From NCBI RefSeq assembly GCF_024733565.1, contig NZ_JANIOC010000001.1:124001-188000 (forward strand): a DNA stretch of 64,000 nt, given 5' to 3'. The DNA is from Rossellomorea sp. SC111 (GTDB taxonomy: Bacteria > Bacillota > Bacilli > Bacillales > Bacillaceae_B). Below are positions 19,762 to 28,852 of the stretch, one piece after another. The notes beneath the pieces are model-generated. The model was not told the origin of the DNA, searched no databases, and saw only the letters and a list, made by a program, of their open reading frames with translations. Numbering within the stretch: position 1 is the first letter of the stretch; each line of letters opens with the position of its first letter. The position numbers and the translations under genes were made by a program.

Positions 19762-19805
19762 GTCTCTGTCAACTTAGATAATACTTTAAAAGGAGGGAAA
19801 CACAG

Positions 19806-20675
19806 ATGTTGGGATTACGTATTAAAAATATATTGTTCATCTTATTAGGTTCGGCTATATTTGCTTTTGGACTCGTACATTTTAATATCCAAAATAAACT
19901 GGCTGAAGGTGGATTCACGGGAATAACGCTCATCCTTTATTTCTTATTTGATATCGATCCGTCATACTCCAACCTTGCCTTAAATATACCCCTATTTTTC
20001 CTGGGATGGAAACTCCTCGGGAAGAAAGCTTTCTATTATACTGTGATTGGGACTGTAGCTCTATCCGTATTTCTATGGATTTTCCAACGGTATCAAATGA
20101 CCATCAACCTGGAAGGGGACCTTTTTCTCGCGGCCTTATTTGCGGGTGTTTTCATTGGAATTGGACTGGGGATCATCTTCAGATACGGAGGTACGACAGG
20201 CGGGGTCGATATCATCGCAAGACTTGCCCATAAATACATAGGGTGGAGCATGGGAAAGACGATGTTCATGTTTGATGCCGTCGTCATCGGCGTCTCACTC
20301 ATTACGTATTTAGAATACCGGGAAGCGATGTACACTCTGGTCGCTGTTTTTGTGGCTGCAAGGGTCATCGATTTCATGCAGGAAGGGGCTTACTCTGCAA
20401 GGGGGGCCATGATCATTTCAGAACGCAATGAAGAAATCGCCACTGTCATCAATGAGAAAATGGACCGTGGAGTGACCGTGTTACGCGGCCACGGCTCATT
20501 TACGAAACAAGAGCGGGAAGTTCTATACTGCGTAGTCGGGAAAAACGAAATCGTCAGACTGAAAAACATCATCACAAGCGTTGATCCTCACGCCTTCGTA
20601 TCCGTCACTGTTGTCCATGACGTTCTCGGCGAAGGATTCACACTCGATGCAGATAAGAACCCTATACTGGACTAG
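19806..20675 (+). CDS. ypjC: YitT family membrane protein
   Basis: 289 aa. Five to six hydrophobic segments fill the first ~195 residues (for example IKNILFILLGSAIFAFGLVH and FLAALFAGVFIGIGLGIIF). They contain the family signature GGTTGGVDIIARL. The C-terminal cytosolic DUF2179 domain (about 205-285) includes DRGVTVLRGHGSFTKQEREV. Transport function is suspected but unproven. SD AGGAGGGAAACACAG precedes the ATG. It is one of few plus-strand genes here and is bounded by its own promoter and terminator. Confidence 0.92.
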   Translation: MLGLRIKNILFILLGSAIFAFGLVHFNIQNKLAEGGFTGITLILYFLFDIDPSYSNLALNIPLFFLGWKLLGKKAFYYTVIGTVALSVFLWIFQRYQMTINLEGDLFLAALFAGVFIGIGLGIIFRYGGTTGGVDIIARLAHKYIGWSMGKTMFMFDAVVIGVSLITYLEYREAMYTLVAVFVAARVIDFMQEGAYSARGAMIISERNEEIATVINEKMDRGVTVLRGHGSFTKQEREVLYCVVGKNEIVRLKNIITSVDPHAFVSVTVVHDVLGEGFTLDADKNPILD

Positions 20676-20694
20676 AGAGATTCTACTTCAAACC

Positions 20695-20736
20695 AAAAGC
20701 AGCCGGACTCTGGAATCCTCGAGTCCGGCTGCTTTA
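20695..20736. terminator. Bidirectional terminator between ypjC and the YugP-type gene
   Basis: A 15-bp perfect stem, AAAGCAGCCGGACTC with its complement, encloses a ~9-nt loop between the two convergent genes. Confidence 0.92.
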
Positions 20737-20745
20737 ATTGTATTC

Positions 20746-21426
20746 TTAATCGTCACCATTCATCCCGGTGAAAATAAGTACCAGTCTTAACAGTTCAATG
20801 ATTGCCACTGCCGCTGCCGCTACATACGTCATGGCAGCTGCGTTCAGCACCTTTCTGGCATGACGCTCTTCTTCATTACGGATCAATCCAAGGGAAACGA
20901 TTTGATTCATCGCCCTCGATGAAGCATTGAACTCAACAGGAAGCGTGATCAATTGGAACACAACCCCTGCAGCCATCAATACGATCCCGAGCAGGAACAT
21001 ACCGGACAATTGAGTGAAAATACCAATCATCAAGAAGATCCAGGACATATTAGAACCGATATTTGCTACCGGTACGAGGGCATGGCGGAATCTTAGAAAC
21101 GCATAGCTTTCAGCATCCTGTATGGCGTGTCCCACTTCATGCGCAGCCACTGCCGCTCCGGCTACCGAATGCCCGTGGTAGTTATCGGGTGATAGGGCAA
21201 CCGTTTTGGTCAAGGGATTATAGTGATCACTCAGAAACCCTCTGCCCTCCACGACTTTTACGTTATGCAAACCATTTTCATCAAGAATCCTTCTGGCCAT
21301 TTCCCTGCCGGTCATCCCCGAAGTGGTGGCCACTTTTGAATATTTCTTAAACGTACTCTTTACACGCATCTGTGCTCCGATGGGAATAAGAGCAATCAGT
21401 AAAAAGTAAATCAAAAATCCTGCCAT
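20746..21426 (-). CDS. YugP-type membrane zinc metallopeptidase
   Basis: 226 aa. The N-terminal anchor FLIYFLLIALIPIGAQM is followed by a soluble segment ending in AAVAAHEVGHAIQDAE. Its HExxH zinc motif and the glycine after it are typical of this family. Two to three further membrane helices follow (MSWIFLMIGIFTQLSGMFLLG, YVAAAAVAIIELLRLVLIF). A conserved VEFNASSRA lies between them. Substrate unknown. In B. subtilis the yugP homologue is elsewhere; here it lies between ypjC and ypjB. Confidence 0.88.
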   Translation of the reverse strand: MAGFLIYFLLIALIPIGAQMRVKSTFKKYSKVATTSGMTGREMARRILDENGLHNVKVVEGRGFLSDHYNPLTKTVALSPDNYHGHSVAGAAVAAHEVGHAIQDAESYAFLRFRHALVPVANIGSNMSWIFLMIGIFTQLSGMFLLGIVLMAAGVVFQLITLPVEFNASSRAMNQIVSLGLIRNEEERHARKVLNAAAMTYVAAAAVAIIELLRLVLIFTGMNGDD

Positions 21427-21486
21427 TTTCGCAAAAACCTCCAGATGTTTAGATTAACTAAATTTTATAGCGCCATCATCGCACTG

Positions 21487-22278
21487 TCAATTTTTTTGAC
21501 GTTCAGACTTTTTCACTTCACCCTGTCCCTTATATTTTCTCCAACCTACATAAGATAATGTAGAAACAATGATACTGCCAGTCGATATGATGACCCACCA
21601 AAGGGAAGGATCCGCTTCATCCTCTGTCATGTTCTCGAATAGGTTTTGGAGATCCGTTTCCAAAGCCGTCAGCTCGCTCATCGTTTGCTCCCCTTCCAGC
21701 ACATCCTGGCGATAGTGATCTAAGTAAGTGATCCTAGCATCCAGTGATTGAGCACGCTCAACTGGAATATCCAATTTAATACTCGGTTGAATGATATTAT
21801 ATTTTGATAAAAATACATTCAATGTCGTTTGATATTCATTAACGTTTCCATTTTCCGCCGCAACCTTTACACCATTAAAGGCTTCCATTATCGGGTCTTC
21901 CATTTCGACCCATAAAGGCTGATGCTGACTGTTTAAGGCATCCATCACCAGGCGGAACTTCGTAACGGCGTTCACCCTTTCCTCAAGAGCAAGGGAGGAT
22001 TGGTTGATACTTTCCAATGCAAGATTATGTGAAATGGTAAGAATTCTAAGCTCATCCATTGAGAAGGACTGTTGGGCACTCAATGAGGCAAATTCTTCGG
22101 AGAAATAAACCAACAGATGTTTGGCTTCTTCATATCTTCCGGCCTTAGTCATCTGTAAAGCCTGATCTGATATTTCATCGAGCTCGTTGATTGGAGACGG
22201 AGATTCTACAGCGATTAATGGGTGAGGTACTAAAATGAGAAATAAGAAAAGCGTGATAAAAAATTGGATTAATTTCAT
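21487..22278 (-). CDS. ypjB: Sporulation protein YpjB
   Basis: 263 aa with an N-terminal signal/anchor (MKLIQFFITLFLFLILVP), a helical extracytoplasmic domain of about 190 residues and a C-terminal membrane segment (WWVIISTGSIIVSTLSYVGW) followed by a basic tail. B. subtilis ypjB is known as a sporulation gene; its molecular role is not known. Start at 22278 with GGGGGG SD. It follows ypjA by about 70 bp, matching B. subtilis order. Confidence 0.87.
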   Translation of the reverse strand: MKLIQFFITLFLFLILVPHPLIAVESPSPINELDEISDQALQMTKAGRYEEAKHLLVYFSEEFASLSAQQSFSMDELRILTISHNLALESINQSSLALEERVNAVTKFRLVMDALNSQHQPLWVEMEDPIMEAFNGVKVAAENGNVNEYQTTLNVFLSKYNIIQPSIKLDIPVERAQSLDARITYLDHYRQDVLEGEQTMSELTALETDLQNLFENMTEDEADPSLWWVIISTGSIIVSTLSYVGWRKYKGQGEVKKSERQKN

Positions 22279-22349
22279 ACTTGTCCCCCCTAAAACTACT
22301 AATAAAGTGTATGAAGGGGTGGACAAGAGTAGACCATAAATCAGTTAAA

Positions 22350-22940
22350 CTAATAGTCAAGGGAGAGACGATTTGTTTTCTGAGTGAAATAATACGCAAT
22401 GGCAATGGAGATGATGCTTAGCCAGAAAGTGAAATATCCTATATCCTGAATATACATATAGAGTTTTGAGTATACCGGAAACTGCATGAAAACATAATCG
22501 ATGATATCATTATGGATGGTCCAGACAGCCCCTGCGGCAATATGCCACAACTTCACCCGATAAAATGAAGAGTATAGGATACCCTGTACGGCCATTGCCC
22601 CGTGTGAAGCCATCAGCATATATCCTTCCCAAGGCAAGTCACCTGATACCATGAGGGTCAACAGATTCATGATCACTGCCCAAACACCGTATTTAAACAG
22701 GGTGATGATGGCAAGCACTTCGAAAATCGGCCAATTCCGATTCAGTATAAATGCGATCAATACGAAGCAAAAAAACAGACTGGCTGTCGGACTATCCGGG
22801 ACAAACAGTAAAAACTGGGGAGGAGTATTTTGGAGTTGTGGAATATACCATATGTATCCGTAGACGGTACCGAAAACATTCACTATAAGCAGCAACCATA
22901 AAAATGTTTTATTTCTTAAGATCGTCATGATCCAGAGCAT
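22350..22940 (-). CDS. ypjA: YpjA, DUF1405 membrane protein
   Basis: 196 aa, five to six predicted transmembrane helices (for example FLWLLLIVNVFGTVYGYIWYI and IGYFTFWLSIISIAIAYYF). It has the family's WYIPQLQNTPPQFLLFVPDSP near the N-terminus. Function unknown. SD GAGGTACTAAC precedes the ATG at 22940. Located after qcrC behind a terminator, as in B. subtilis. Confidence 0.88.
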   Translation of the reverse strand: MLWIMTILRNKTFLWLLLIVNVFGTVYGYIWYIPQLQNTPPQFLLFVPDSPTASLFFCFVLIAFILNRNWPIFEVLAIITLFKYGVWAVIMNLLTLMVSGDLPWEGYMLMASHGAMAVQGILYSSFYRVKLWHIAAGAVWTIHNDIIDYVFMQFPVYSKLYMYIQDIGYFTFWLSIISIAIAYYFTQKTNRLSLDY

Positions 22941-22963
22941 GTTAGTACCTCACTTTCAAGTAG

Positions 22964-22993
22964 AAAAAAAGGGCCAACAGCTGCCGGCCCTTT
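22964..22993 (-). terminator. Rho-independent terminator of the qcr operon
   Basis: AAAGGGCC pairs with GGCCCTTT around a 10-nt loop and is followed on the minus strand by TTTTTCTAC. It lies 8 bp after the qcrC stop. Confidence 0.9.
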
Positions 22994-23000
22994 CTCAACA

Positions 23001-23771
23001 TTATTCTTCTAAACCAGAGATGAATTCAGAGAGTTTCTTCAACTCTTCATCTGTCCCTTTAAATAAACCTGCAGGCATGCCCGGTGGTTTACCGTTTTTA
23101 GCAATTTTCGCAATTTCTTCAGGTGCAAGACCCGTTCCGATTAAGGAAGGACCCGCCCCACCTTGCAAGTTCTCACCATGACAGTTGATACAGCCATTCT
23201 TCTGATCAGCAAATATTTTATATCCTTCAGATTCTTTATCGATATCTACCTCTGCACGGATCTTCCCTTGTTCCTCTGCCGCTTCCCAGTCATGAGTCGC
23301 AACGGATTCCCAAGTCAGGAAGTACGTAGCTGCCAAAGCCAATAACATGAATCCTACTGCAAAAGGACGTTTTGTTGGACGGCGTTCAGGTCCTTTATCG
23401 ATGAATGGTGCAAGTAAAAGTGCCCCAAACGCGATTCCAGGAATGACGAACGCTCCGATAACATTATAAGGTCCTGATGCATATGTGTACTTAAGTAATT
23501 GGTATAAGAATAAGAAATACCAGTCAGGTAATGGAATATATCCAGTATCTGTCGGATCGGCTATACGTTCTAACGGTGATGGATGAGCAACCGTTAAACA
23601 AAGATATCCGATAAGGAAAACAGCTCCTACCAGCCACTCCTTCAATAAGAAGTTTGGCCAGAAAGCTTCTGTTTTACCAGGGAACTCCGAATAGTCTTTC
23701 GGTATATTCGGCTTTCTGTCTGCAGGAACCCGGGAGTCCCCTACAAACTTCATCCCTTTTCCTCGATGCAT
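23001..23771 (-). CDS. qcrC: Menaquinol:cytochrome c reductase, cytochrome b/c subunit
   Basis: Third subunit of the Bacillus b6c-type complex. 256 aa: an N-terminal subunit IV-like half with three membrane helices (LVGAVFLIGYLCLTVAHP, NVIGAFVIPGIAFGALLL, FAVGFMLLALAATYFL), fused to a C-terminal cytochrome c domain. The haem site is CINCH (about residue 195), and the likely Met axial ligand is in GKPPGMPAG. It carries electrons from quinol to the terminal cytochrome c oxidase. Last gene of qcrABC. Confidence 0.96.
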   Translation of the reverse strand: MHRGKGMKFVGDSRVPADRKPNIPKDYSEFPGKTEAFWPNFLLKEWLVGAVFLIGYLCLTVAHPSPLERIADPTDTGYIPLPDWYFLFLYQLLKYTYASGPYNVIGAFVIPGIAFGALLLAPFIDKGPERRPTKRPFAVGFMLLALAATYFLTWESVATHDWEAAEEQGKIRAEVDIDKESEGYKIFADQKNGCINCHGENLQGGAGPSLIGTGLAPEEIAKIAKNGKPPGMPAGLFKGTDEELKKLSEFISGLEE

Positions 23772-23815
23772 AGTGTCCCCCTCCTTTTATTAGGTTAATC
23801 ATTTACAATCGTTTC

Positions 23816-24490
23816 TTATAGTGGTCCGGAAATACCCTGCTTACGGATCATCAGGAAGTGAGCTCCCATCAAACCAAGTAGAGCAGCAGGCAGGAAGAAT
23901 ACGTGAATAGCGAAGAATCGAGTCAGAGTCTGTGCCCCGACGATATGGGCATCTCCCGCTAATAACATTTTCACCTGGTCTCCGATAAATGGAGTGGCAC
24001 CTGCTATTTCAAGACCTACTTTCGTCGCGAATAGCGCTTTCATATCCCACGGCAGTAAATAGCCTGTGAAACCAAGCCCTAACATTACGAAGAAAATAAG
24101 AACCCCAACAACCCAGTTCAATTCACGAGGTTTTTTGTATGCACCTTGGAAGAAGACACGCAGTGTATGTAAGAACATCATTACGATAACCAAACTGGCT
24201 CCCCAGTGATGCATTCCGCGGACAATTTGTCCAAATGCAACTTCATTTTGCAGATAATACACAGATTCCCAAGCGTTTTTAATATCTGGAACATAGTACA
24301 TCGTTAAGAACATTCCGGATAAAATTTGAATGACGGTTACGAAGAATGTTAATCCTCCGAAGCAGTAAACAAACGCAGAAAAGTGATGCGCAGGGTTTAC
24401 ATGTTCAGGAACTTCGTGATCCGCGATATCGCGCCACAAAGGCGTAATGTCTAAACGCTCGTCAACCCAATCATAGATCTTGTTCAGCAC
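23816..24490 (-). CDS. qcrB: Menaquinol:cytochrome c reductase, cytochrome b subunit
   Basis: 224 aa, cytochrome b6-like, four membrane helices. Paired histidines that ligate the two b haems are in HHFSAFVYCFGG / RGMHHWGASLVIVMMFLHTLRVF and in LTRFFAIHVFFLPAALLGLMGAHFL (spread over about 170 residues). The quinol-side motif GYLLPWDMKA is present. Length and helix count match the b6f-like split with QcrC. Preceded by qcrA and followed by qcrC. Confidence 0.96.
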   Translation of the reverse strand: MLNKIYDWVDERLDITPLWRDIADHEVPEHVNPAHHFSAFVYCFGGLTFFVTVIQILSGMFLTMYYVPDIKNAWESVYYLQNEVAFGQIVRGMHHWGASLVIVMMFLHTLRVFFQGAYKKPRELNWVVGVLIFFVMLGLGFTGYLLPWDMKALFATKVGLEIAGATPFIGDQVKMLLAGDAHIVGAQTLTRFFAIHVFFLPAALLGLMGAHFLMIRKQGISGPL

Positions 24491-24503
24491 AGATTACGCC
24501 CCC

Positions 24504-25013
24504 TTACTTAACAAATTTATTTGGTTCTGGTTGTCCAAGATAAAGAATTCCATCTTTTACTTTTGTCGGATATGAATCCAACGGTGCTGTCGGTGGTGTA
24601 CCTGGTACATTCTCACCGTTCTTGTGATACATTCCACCATGACATGGGCAATAGAACATTTCTTTATGATCCGGATTCCCATTCCAGTTAACTGTACAAC
24701 CGAGGTGCTTACAAACCGGTGAAAGAGCAATGACTTTGTCTTCTTTGTTCTTATATACCCAAGCGGTTTGTGTAACTTCTGATGTGTACCACGCATCTTT
24801 TTGCTCATATGAGAAATCGACACGTACTGGTTCATTCGATAATTCTGAAACCTTTTGCTTAGTCGCTCTAAAATCTCCTGCAGCTTCCGTTTTCAACACT
24901 GGATCCACTGCAAAGCGAACCATCGGCATTAACATTCCCGCCGCCATGAAACCGCCTACACCCGTAAGTGTATAGTTAAGGAATTGACGTCTAGATACAC
25001 GATGTTTGCTCAT
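24504..25013 (-). CDS. qcrA: Menaquinol:cytochrome c reductase, Rieske iron-sulfur subunit
   Basis: 169 aa. A twin-arginine N-terminus (SRRQFLNYTLTGVGGFMAAG) acts as a Tat-type membrane anchor. The [2Fe-2S] cluster is held by CKHLGC and CPCHGGMYHKNG, with both Cys and both His in place. Start at 25013 with AGGGGGGAAAAGG upstream; a longer reading from 25064 would include Cys-rich non-conserved residues ahead of the Tat signal. First gene of the operon, directly behind the promoter. Confidence 0.96.
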   Translation of the reverse strand: MSKHRVSRRQFLNYTLTGVGGFMAAGMLMPMVRFAVDPVLKTEAAGDFRATKQKVSELSNEPVRVDFSYEQKDAWYTSEVTQTAWVYKNKEDKVIALSPVCKHLGCTVNWNGNPDHKEMFYCPCHGGMYHKNGENVPGTPPTAPLDSYPTKVKDGILYLGQPEPNKFVK

Positions 25014-25085
25014 CCTTTTCCCCCCTCTATCGTAAGGTAAGTCCGTCGGACATATTTCGCACAAATATAAAACTAGGACATAACT

Positions 25086-25114
25086 ATGATATATTAAACT
25101 CTATACAAGGTCAA
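25086..25114 (-). promoter_or_regulatory. SigA-type promoter of qcrABC
   Basis: On the minus strand TTGACC and TATCAT are separated by 17 bp. The -10 box lies about 70 bp upstream of the qcrA start. Confidence 0.65.
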
Positions 25115-25153
25115 TAACTCTCTAATCTAAAAGATGGAAACAATGTGAAGTTT

Positions 25154-25618
25154 TTATGAATTTTTTTGCCATTTTTGTACAATCACATTTAACAGCTGCT
25201 TTACCTGATCTTCCATGATTGAATGCTTATATTGTTCGTCCAGATTTTCAAGTGGGATGGATGGGACCCAGATTAAGCCTTCACTTAGTTTATCCTCGAC
25301 CTTTTTCCACCCGCTGTCTGAAGTGAGAAAGAAGACATGCTTCACACCACTCCCGGTTAATTCGTCGGCCCACTGGGATAATTCGGATACCTCGCGATCC
25401 ATCGATGATGACATTCTATACGTAAATGAAGGGGTCACCATCATTCTTCCTTTGAATTGCCTTTCCAGGTGTAAGGTGAGTAGATTGATAAACTCTGATT
25501 GTGCTGCTGAGACTCTTATATCCTTCCCGAAATCAACAGGGACAACGGGAATGACAGCCGTATCTACATATGCTTTTTCGGCTTCAAACACTTCAATATC
25601 CTTTACGTTCCAATTCAT
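25154..25618 (-). CDS. ypiF: YpiF, DUF2487 protein
   Basis: 154 aa starting MNWNVKDIEVFEAEK, with GAGGG upstream. Soluble alpha/beta protein (HVFFLTSDSGWKKVEDKL) with no signal or membrane segment. Position between ypiB and qcrA is as in B. subtilis. Function unknown; an assembly role for the neighbouring qcr complex would be guesswork. Confidence 0.83.
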   Translation of the reverse strand: MNWNVKDIEVFEAEKAYVDTAVIPVVPVDFGKDIRVSAAQSEFINLLTLHLERQFKGRMMVTPSFTYRMSSSMDREVSELSQWADELTGSGVKHVFFLTSDSGWKKVEDKLSEGLIWVPSIPLENLDEQYKHSIMEDQVKQLLNVIVQKWQKNS

Positions 25619-25819
25619 GTATAACGCCCTCACTTTTTTCTTTCATTTTCCACTTCCAATCTTATCACTTTATATCCTCTCATATAAAGCGATTTCACTT
25701 TTTTATCCAAACGCTTTACATACAAAACGTGCTTCCCGGTGAAATACTCGCTAAAGGGCACGAAAAGAGCCTCGTTCATAGTATGCACCATTCTTAATCT
25801 TACTATCTAAAAAAGACAA

Positions 25820-25860
25820 TAAAAAATCGAATGAAGAGAGGGTGTTTCTCTTCATTCGAC
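25820..25860. terminator. Terminator of ypiA-ypiB
   Basis: TCGAATGAAGAGA pairs perfectly with its complement around a short loop, followed on the minus strand by TTTTTTATTG. It lies 4 bp after the ypiB stop. Confidence 0.9.
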
Positions 25861-25863
25861 TTA

Positions 25864-26403
25864 TCATGTCAAGCTATTCAATTCCTTGGTCAATTTATTG
25901 AAAGTCTTTTGATCTCCGGTATCCAATGCTTGGTCGATGGCCTTTAACAAGCGGTCCTTCCTGAACGTCTGCAGGCTGTCTTCTAGAAACTGTTCAGCTA
26001 CCACTCTGTCTTTTTCATTGATAAGTAAGTATTTCGGCATAAACGGATTTTCTTCCAGTACGGCTGCAAACTGATAACTGGAATTGGCCTTACTGAAGTT
26101 AAGCTGAATGTAAATATCTTCATCCTTGTTCAATCGGATATCATGAAATGACTTTTCTGCGTCCGTTGTCATGATATTCTCTTTGTAGAAACGGAATGGC
26201 ACATCTTCTACACAATGCGTGGACATCACCAGGCCTCTTGGGCAGTACTGGGATTCTTCAACAAAGTGAACCTTTTTCATTAGTTGGTCATGGCTCATCA
26301 GATAATTCAAGATCCACACGCATTCTCTTCGTTTTAATTGATATCGGTTCAAAAACCAGCGGATAAATTCTTTCTTCTCGTTGACAGAAACAGGGGTGGT
26401 CAT
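25864..26403 (-). CDS. ypiB: YpiB / ReoY, UPF0302 family
   Basis: 179 aa. The N-terminal ~100 residues are the UPF0302 domain ([30 protein letters not shown] is its start), the C-terminal part the short IDEAL-type domain ([21 protein letters not shown]). In Listeria the homologue ReoY acts with ClpCP in turnover of MurA and so tunes peptidoglycan synthesis; transfer of that role here is inference. Follows ypiA with about 130 bp between. Confidence 0.87.
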   Translation of the reverse strand: MTTPVSVNEKKEFIRWFLNRYQLKRRECVWILNYLMSHDQLMKKVHFVEESQYCPRGLVMSTHCVEDVPFRFYKENIMTTDAEKSFHDIRLNKDEDIYIQLNFSKANSSYQFAAVLEENPFMPKYLLINEKDRVVAEQFLEDSLQTFRKDRLLKAIDQALDTGDQKTFNKLTKELNSLT

Positions 26404-26532
26404 GGTTTTCCCTCCTCTGCAGAATCCTTTTTAAAAGGTCCGTTTTTCTTTCATCATTAAGTTTAAGTCACATTAAGCTCTTCGCCATATTCATTTCCCA
26501 ACGTCCAAGTCCATTAAATCCAACGTCACTGG

Positions 26533-27798
26533 TCAGTCTTGTAATCTTTCAATCAGGTCCTGCCATTCGTCATTTGAAGGATCCATTTCAATCAGGTGTT
26601 TATATACTTCTACTGCTTCACCTCTGAGTCCTTCTTCTACTAGAAATTGTCCGAACTCTAGTAAAAACTCTTGATGATTCTTAAAGTAAGTATATGCAAT
26701 ACGGTATTGTTTTAATGCATGATTATATTGTTCAAGCCCTTCATAAGCCTTTGCCAGATCCCAGTTGATCTGAGGCTCTTCTTCTCCTTCAACCGTCAGC
26801 ATCTGGGCTATTTCCAGCACATCTTCATACCGGTCCTGTGTAAAGAATAATTTATTGATGATAAGGGCAGCCTCCACATAACCGGGGTCAAGGGCCAAGG
26901 CTTCCCGCAGAAACGCTTCGGCTTCTTTTTCAAGGCCCATCTTCAATGAAATTTTCCCTCCGAATACATTCAGTTCTTTATTGAATTCATCCTGATTCAC
27001 CCCCGCCTGAACGGCATCCAGGCTCTCTTGAAGCTTTTCTTCACGTTCATACGACTTCGCCAACAGTAAATAGACAGAATGATATTCAGGATCCAGTTCC
27101 TTGACGGATTCGAATTTTTCAATCGCCTTTTCGTAATAACCTGCCTGATAGGCAGTAAAGGCATAGCCGAACAGTGTATTGATTTCGAGATGTTCTTGAA
27201 GGGCTTTTTCATAATGAGTTAAAGCTTCTTCGAATGCTCCCCCTACACTATAGGCCTCTGCCAATCTCTGGTGGACATTGGTTCCACCAAGCTCGGTAGT
27301 CCCATTTTCTATGAGGGTATTGTAATGCCTGATCGCCTCCAGAAATCTGCCCGTTTCTGAATACAGTTCCCCCAGTCCGAAATCGATGACGGGTTCATGG
27401 GGTAATAACTTCTTAGCTTTAAGGAGCTTTTGTTCGCTTACTTCAAACAAACCCTGCATTTGATAAAGGTCTGCTAACAGAAGAAGCGACCTTGGATAGG
27501 TGGGGTCCCCCTCATCCAATTCTGCAAGCGTCTCGATGGCTTCTTCTTCTTTGTCCATCTCCACCAGCACTTCTGCCAGTTCAATGAGAAGCTCACCCTC
27601 ACCTGGATAATATTGAAGGAGATTCCCATACAGCTCTTTTGCTTCCTCCAGAAACCCTAAATGATGTAATTCTTCGGCAAGACTGAATTTTTCTTCATGA
27701 CTTCCAAATTTCAGCACTTGATTATACTGTTTCTTTGCTTCCTCTAAATTACCTTCTTCTAAAGAAGATAACATTTTTTCTTTGTATGTCATGGTCAA
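26533..27798 (-). CDS. ypiA: YpiA, tetratricopeptide-repeat protein
   Basis: 421 aa made almost wholly of TPR-like helix pairs, about ten. Examples are FLEEAKELYGNLLQYYPGEG, FLEAIRHYNTLIENG, AFEEALTHYEKALQEH and YNHALKQYRIAYTYFK. No enzymatic domain. Probably a protein-interaction scaffold; partner unknown, with adjacent ypiB the obvious candidate. SD GAAAGGGATTGACC precedes the ATG. Confidence 0.88.
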   Translation of the reverse strand: MTMTYKEKMLSSLEEGNLEEAKKQYNQVLKFGSHEEKFSLAEELHHLGFLEEAKELYGNLLQYYPGEGELLIELAEVLVEMDKEEEAIETLAELDEGDPTYPRSLLLLADLYQMQGLFEVSEQKLLKAKKLLPHEPVIDFGLGELYSETGRFLEAIRHYNTLIENGTTELGGTNVHQRLAEAYSVGGAFEEALTHYEKALQEHLEINTLFGYAFTAYQAGYYEKAIEKFESVKELDPEYHSVYLLLAKSYEREEKLQESLDAVQAGVNQDEFNKELNVFGGKISLKMGLEKEAEAFLREALALDPGYVEAALIINKLFFTQDRYEDVLEIAQMLTVEGEEEPQINWDLAKAYEGLEQYNHALKQYRIAYTYFKNHQEFLLEFGQFLVEEGLRGEAVEVYKHLIEMDPSNDEWQDLIERLQD

Positions 27799-27826
27799 TC
27801 CCTTTCTATAAAAAGCTTGTATTCAA

Positions 27827-28726
27827 TTAAGTAAAATATCCCGGCGTTTGTATGATCAGTTCTTCACCCGCTCCAGGATAAAAATGACCTCTATTATTTA
27901 TATAATGATATTTCCCTTTGTTCATAGTACATTTTAGCACATGATGATCATAATGAAATGATAATGGCTCAGTACCCGACTCACCTTCAGGCTTCAAATA
28001 GAGGTTATAACATATTTCTCCACCCACCAAAAAATTTCCTCTAAGGGGATATATTCCAATTTTCTTCAATATGTTTAAGTTCAGTGGTTCTTTTTCGGGA
28101 ATTTCAACGGGAATATGGGGAATACCCTCGCTTTTCATCGTATTCTGCCATATTTTAAGATGCTTCATTTTGGTTTTATTGTCTATGTCTGTCGTAAAAA
28201 AAGGGACAAAAGTAATAGGGTAATGAAACAATAATCCTTTTATCCATCCCCACGGAATATCTTTGAATCCACCTGCTTCATCCAGATCGATCCAGATGAC
28301 AGGAACTTTATGCCGCTTACATGCCCGGATGATGTTCGGTGTAACCAGATTCACAGATGTTTTTAAGCCAATTGTATAATCAAGTGGACTGTTGAGCAGC
28401 GATGTTTTCCGTTCATTTAATTGTTTAAGGAATTCATACTCATACTGTATTGAAAAAGCCGTCAAAACCGTGGTGCATCCTCTTATAATAAATTTTTCAA
28501 GGTAATAGTTCTTTACGGAGATGAAATCACTCCCTTGGGGTACCATCAAGTCACACATGACATGTCCGGGAGTCATCAGAAAATGTGAAGCATCCATTTT
28601 CATGTACTTGTAGTACTGAAAGCTGTCCCTGATGGCTGAAATCCTTCCGTCTTTTACCAATAGTGAAGTGTGAGTAAGCCTGGTGTCCTTTACCCAATTG
28701 GCATTTTCAATAATATAGGTGCTCAA
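27827..28726 (-). CDS. Amidohydrolase-like protein lacking the usual metal ligands
   Basis: 299 aa, not recognised as any B. subtilis gene. The N-terminus (IIENANWVKDTRLTHTSLLV, KDGRISAIRDSF) and FLMTPGHVMCDL resemble the beta-sandwich and 'PGxxDxHxH' strand of amidohydrolases such as NagA or imidazolonepropionase. FIIRGCTTVLTAF resembles their GVTT strand. The HxH ligand pair is missing (GHVMCD), so hydrolase activity is doubtful. I choose the TTG at 28726, because AAGGAAGGTGAT lies 6 bp before it; an upstream TTG has no SD. It lies between aroA and ypiA and reads in the same direction. Confidence 0.65.
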   Translation of the reverse strand: MSTYIIENANWVKDTRLTHTSLLVKDGRISAIRDSFQYYKYMKMDASHFLMTPGHVMCDLMVPQGSDFISVKNYYLEKFIIRGCTTVLTAFSIQYEYEFLKQLNERKTSLLNSPLDYTIGLKTSVNLVTPNIIRACKRHKVPVIWIDLDEAGGFKDIPWGWIKGLLFHYPITFVPFFTTDIDNKTKMKHLKIWQNTMKSEGIPHIPVEIPEKEPLNLNILKKIGIYPLRGNFLVGGEICYNLYLKPEGESGTEPLSFHYDHHVLKCTMNKGKYHYINNRGHFYPGAGEELIIQTPGYFT

Positions 28727-28791
28727 CCCGTCATCACCTTCCTTTATAGACAAGCTATGAAGGGAAGGAAGAATTCATGCCACCTGCTCAT

Positions 28792-28838
28792 TAAAAAGAG
28801 AGGCGGATTTAGCCCTTTCAGACCAACCACCTCTCTCA
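28792..28838 (-). terminator. Rho-independent terminator of aroA
   Basis: On the minus strand AGAGAGGTGG pairs with CCGCCTCTCT (one T-G wobble) and is followed by TTTTTAATG. It lies about 15 bp after the aroA stop. Confidence 0.85.
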
Positions 28839-28852
28839 TTATGGATTCAGTA

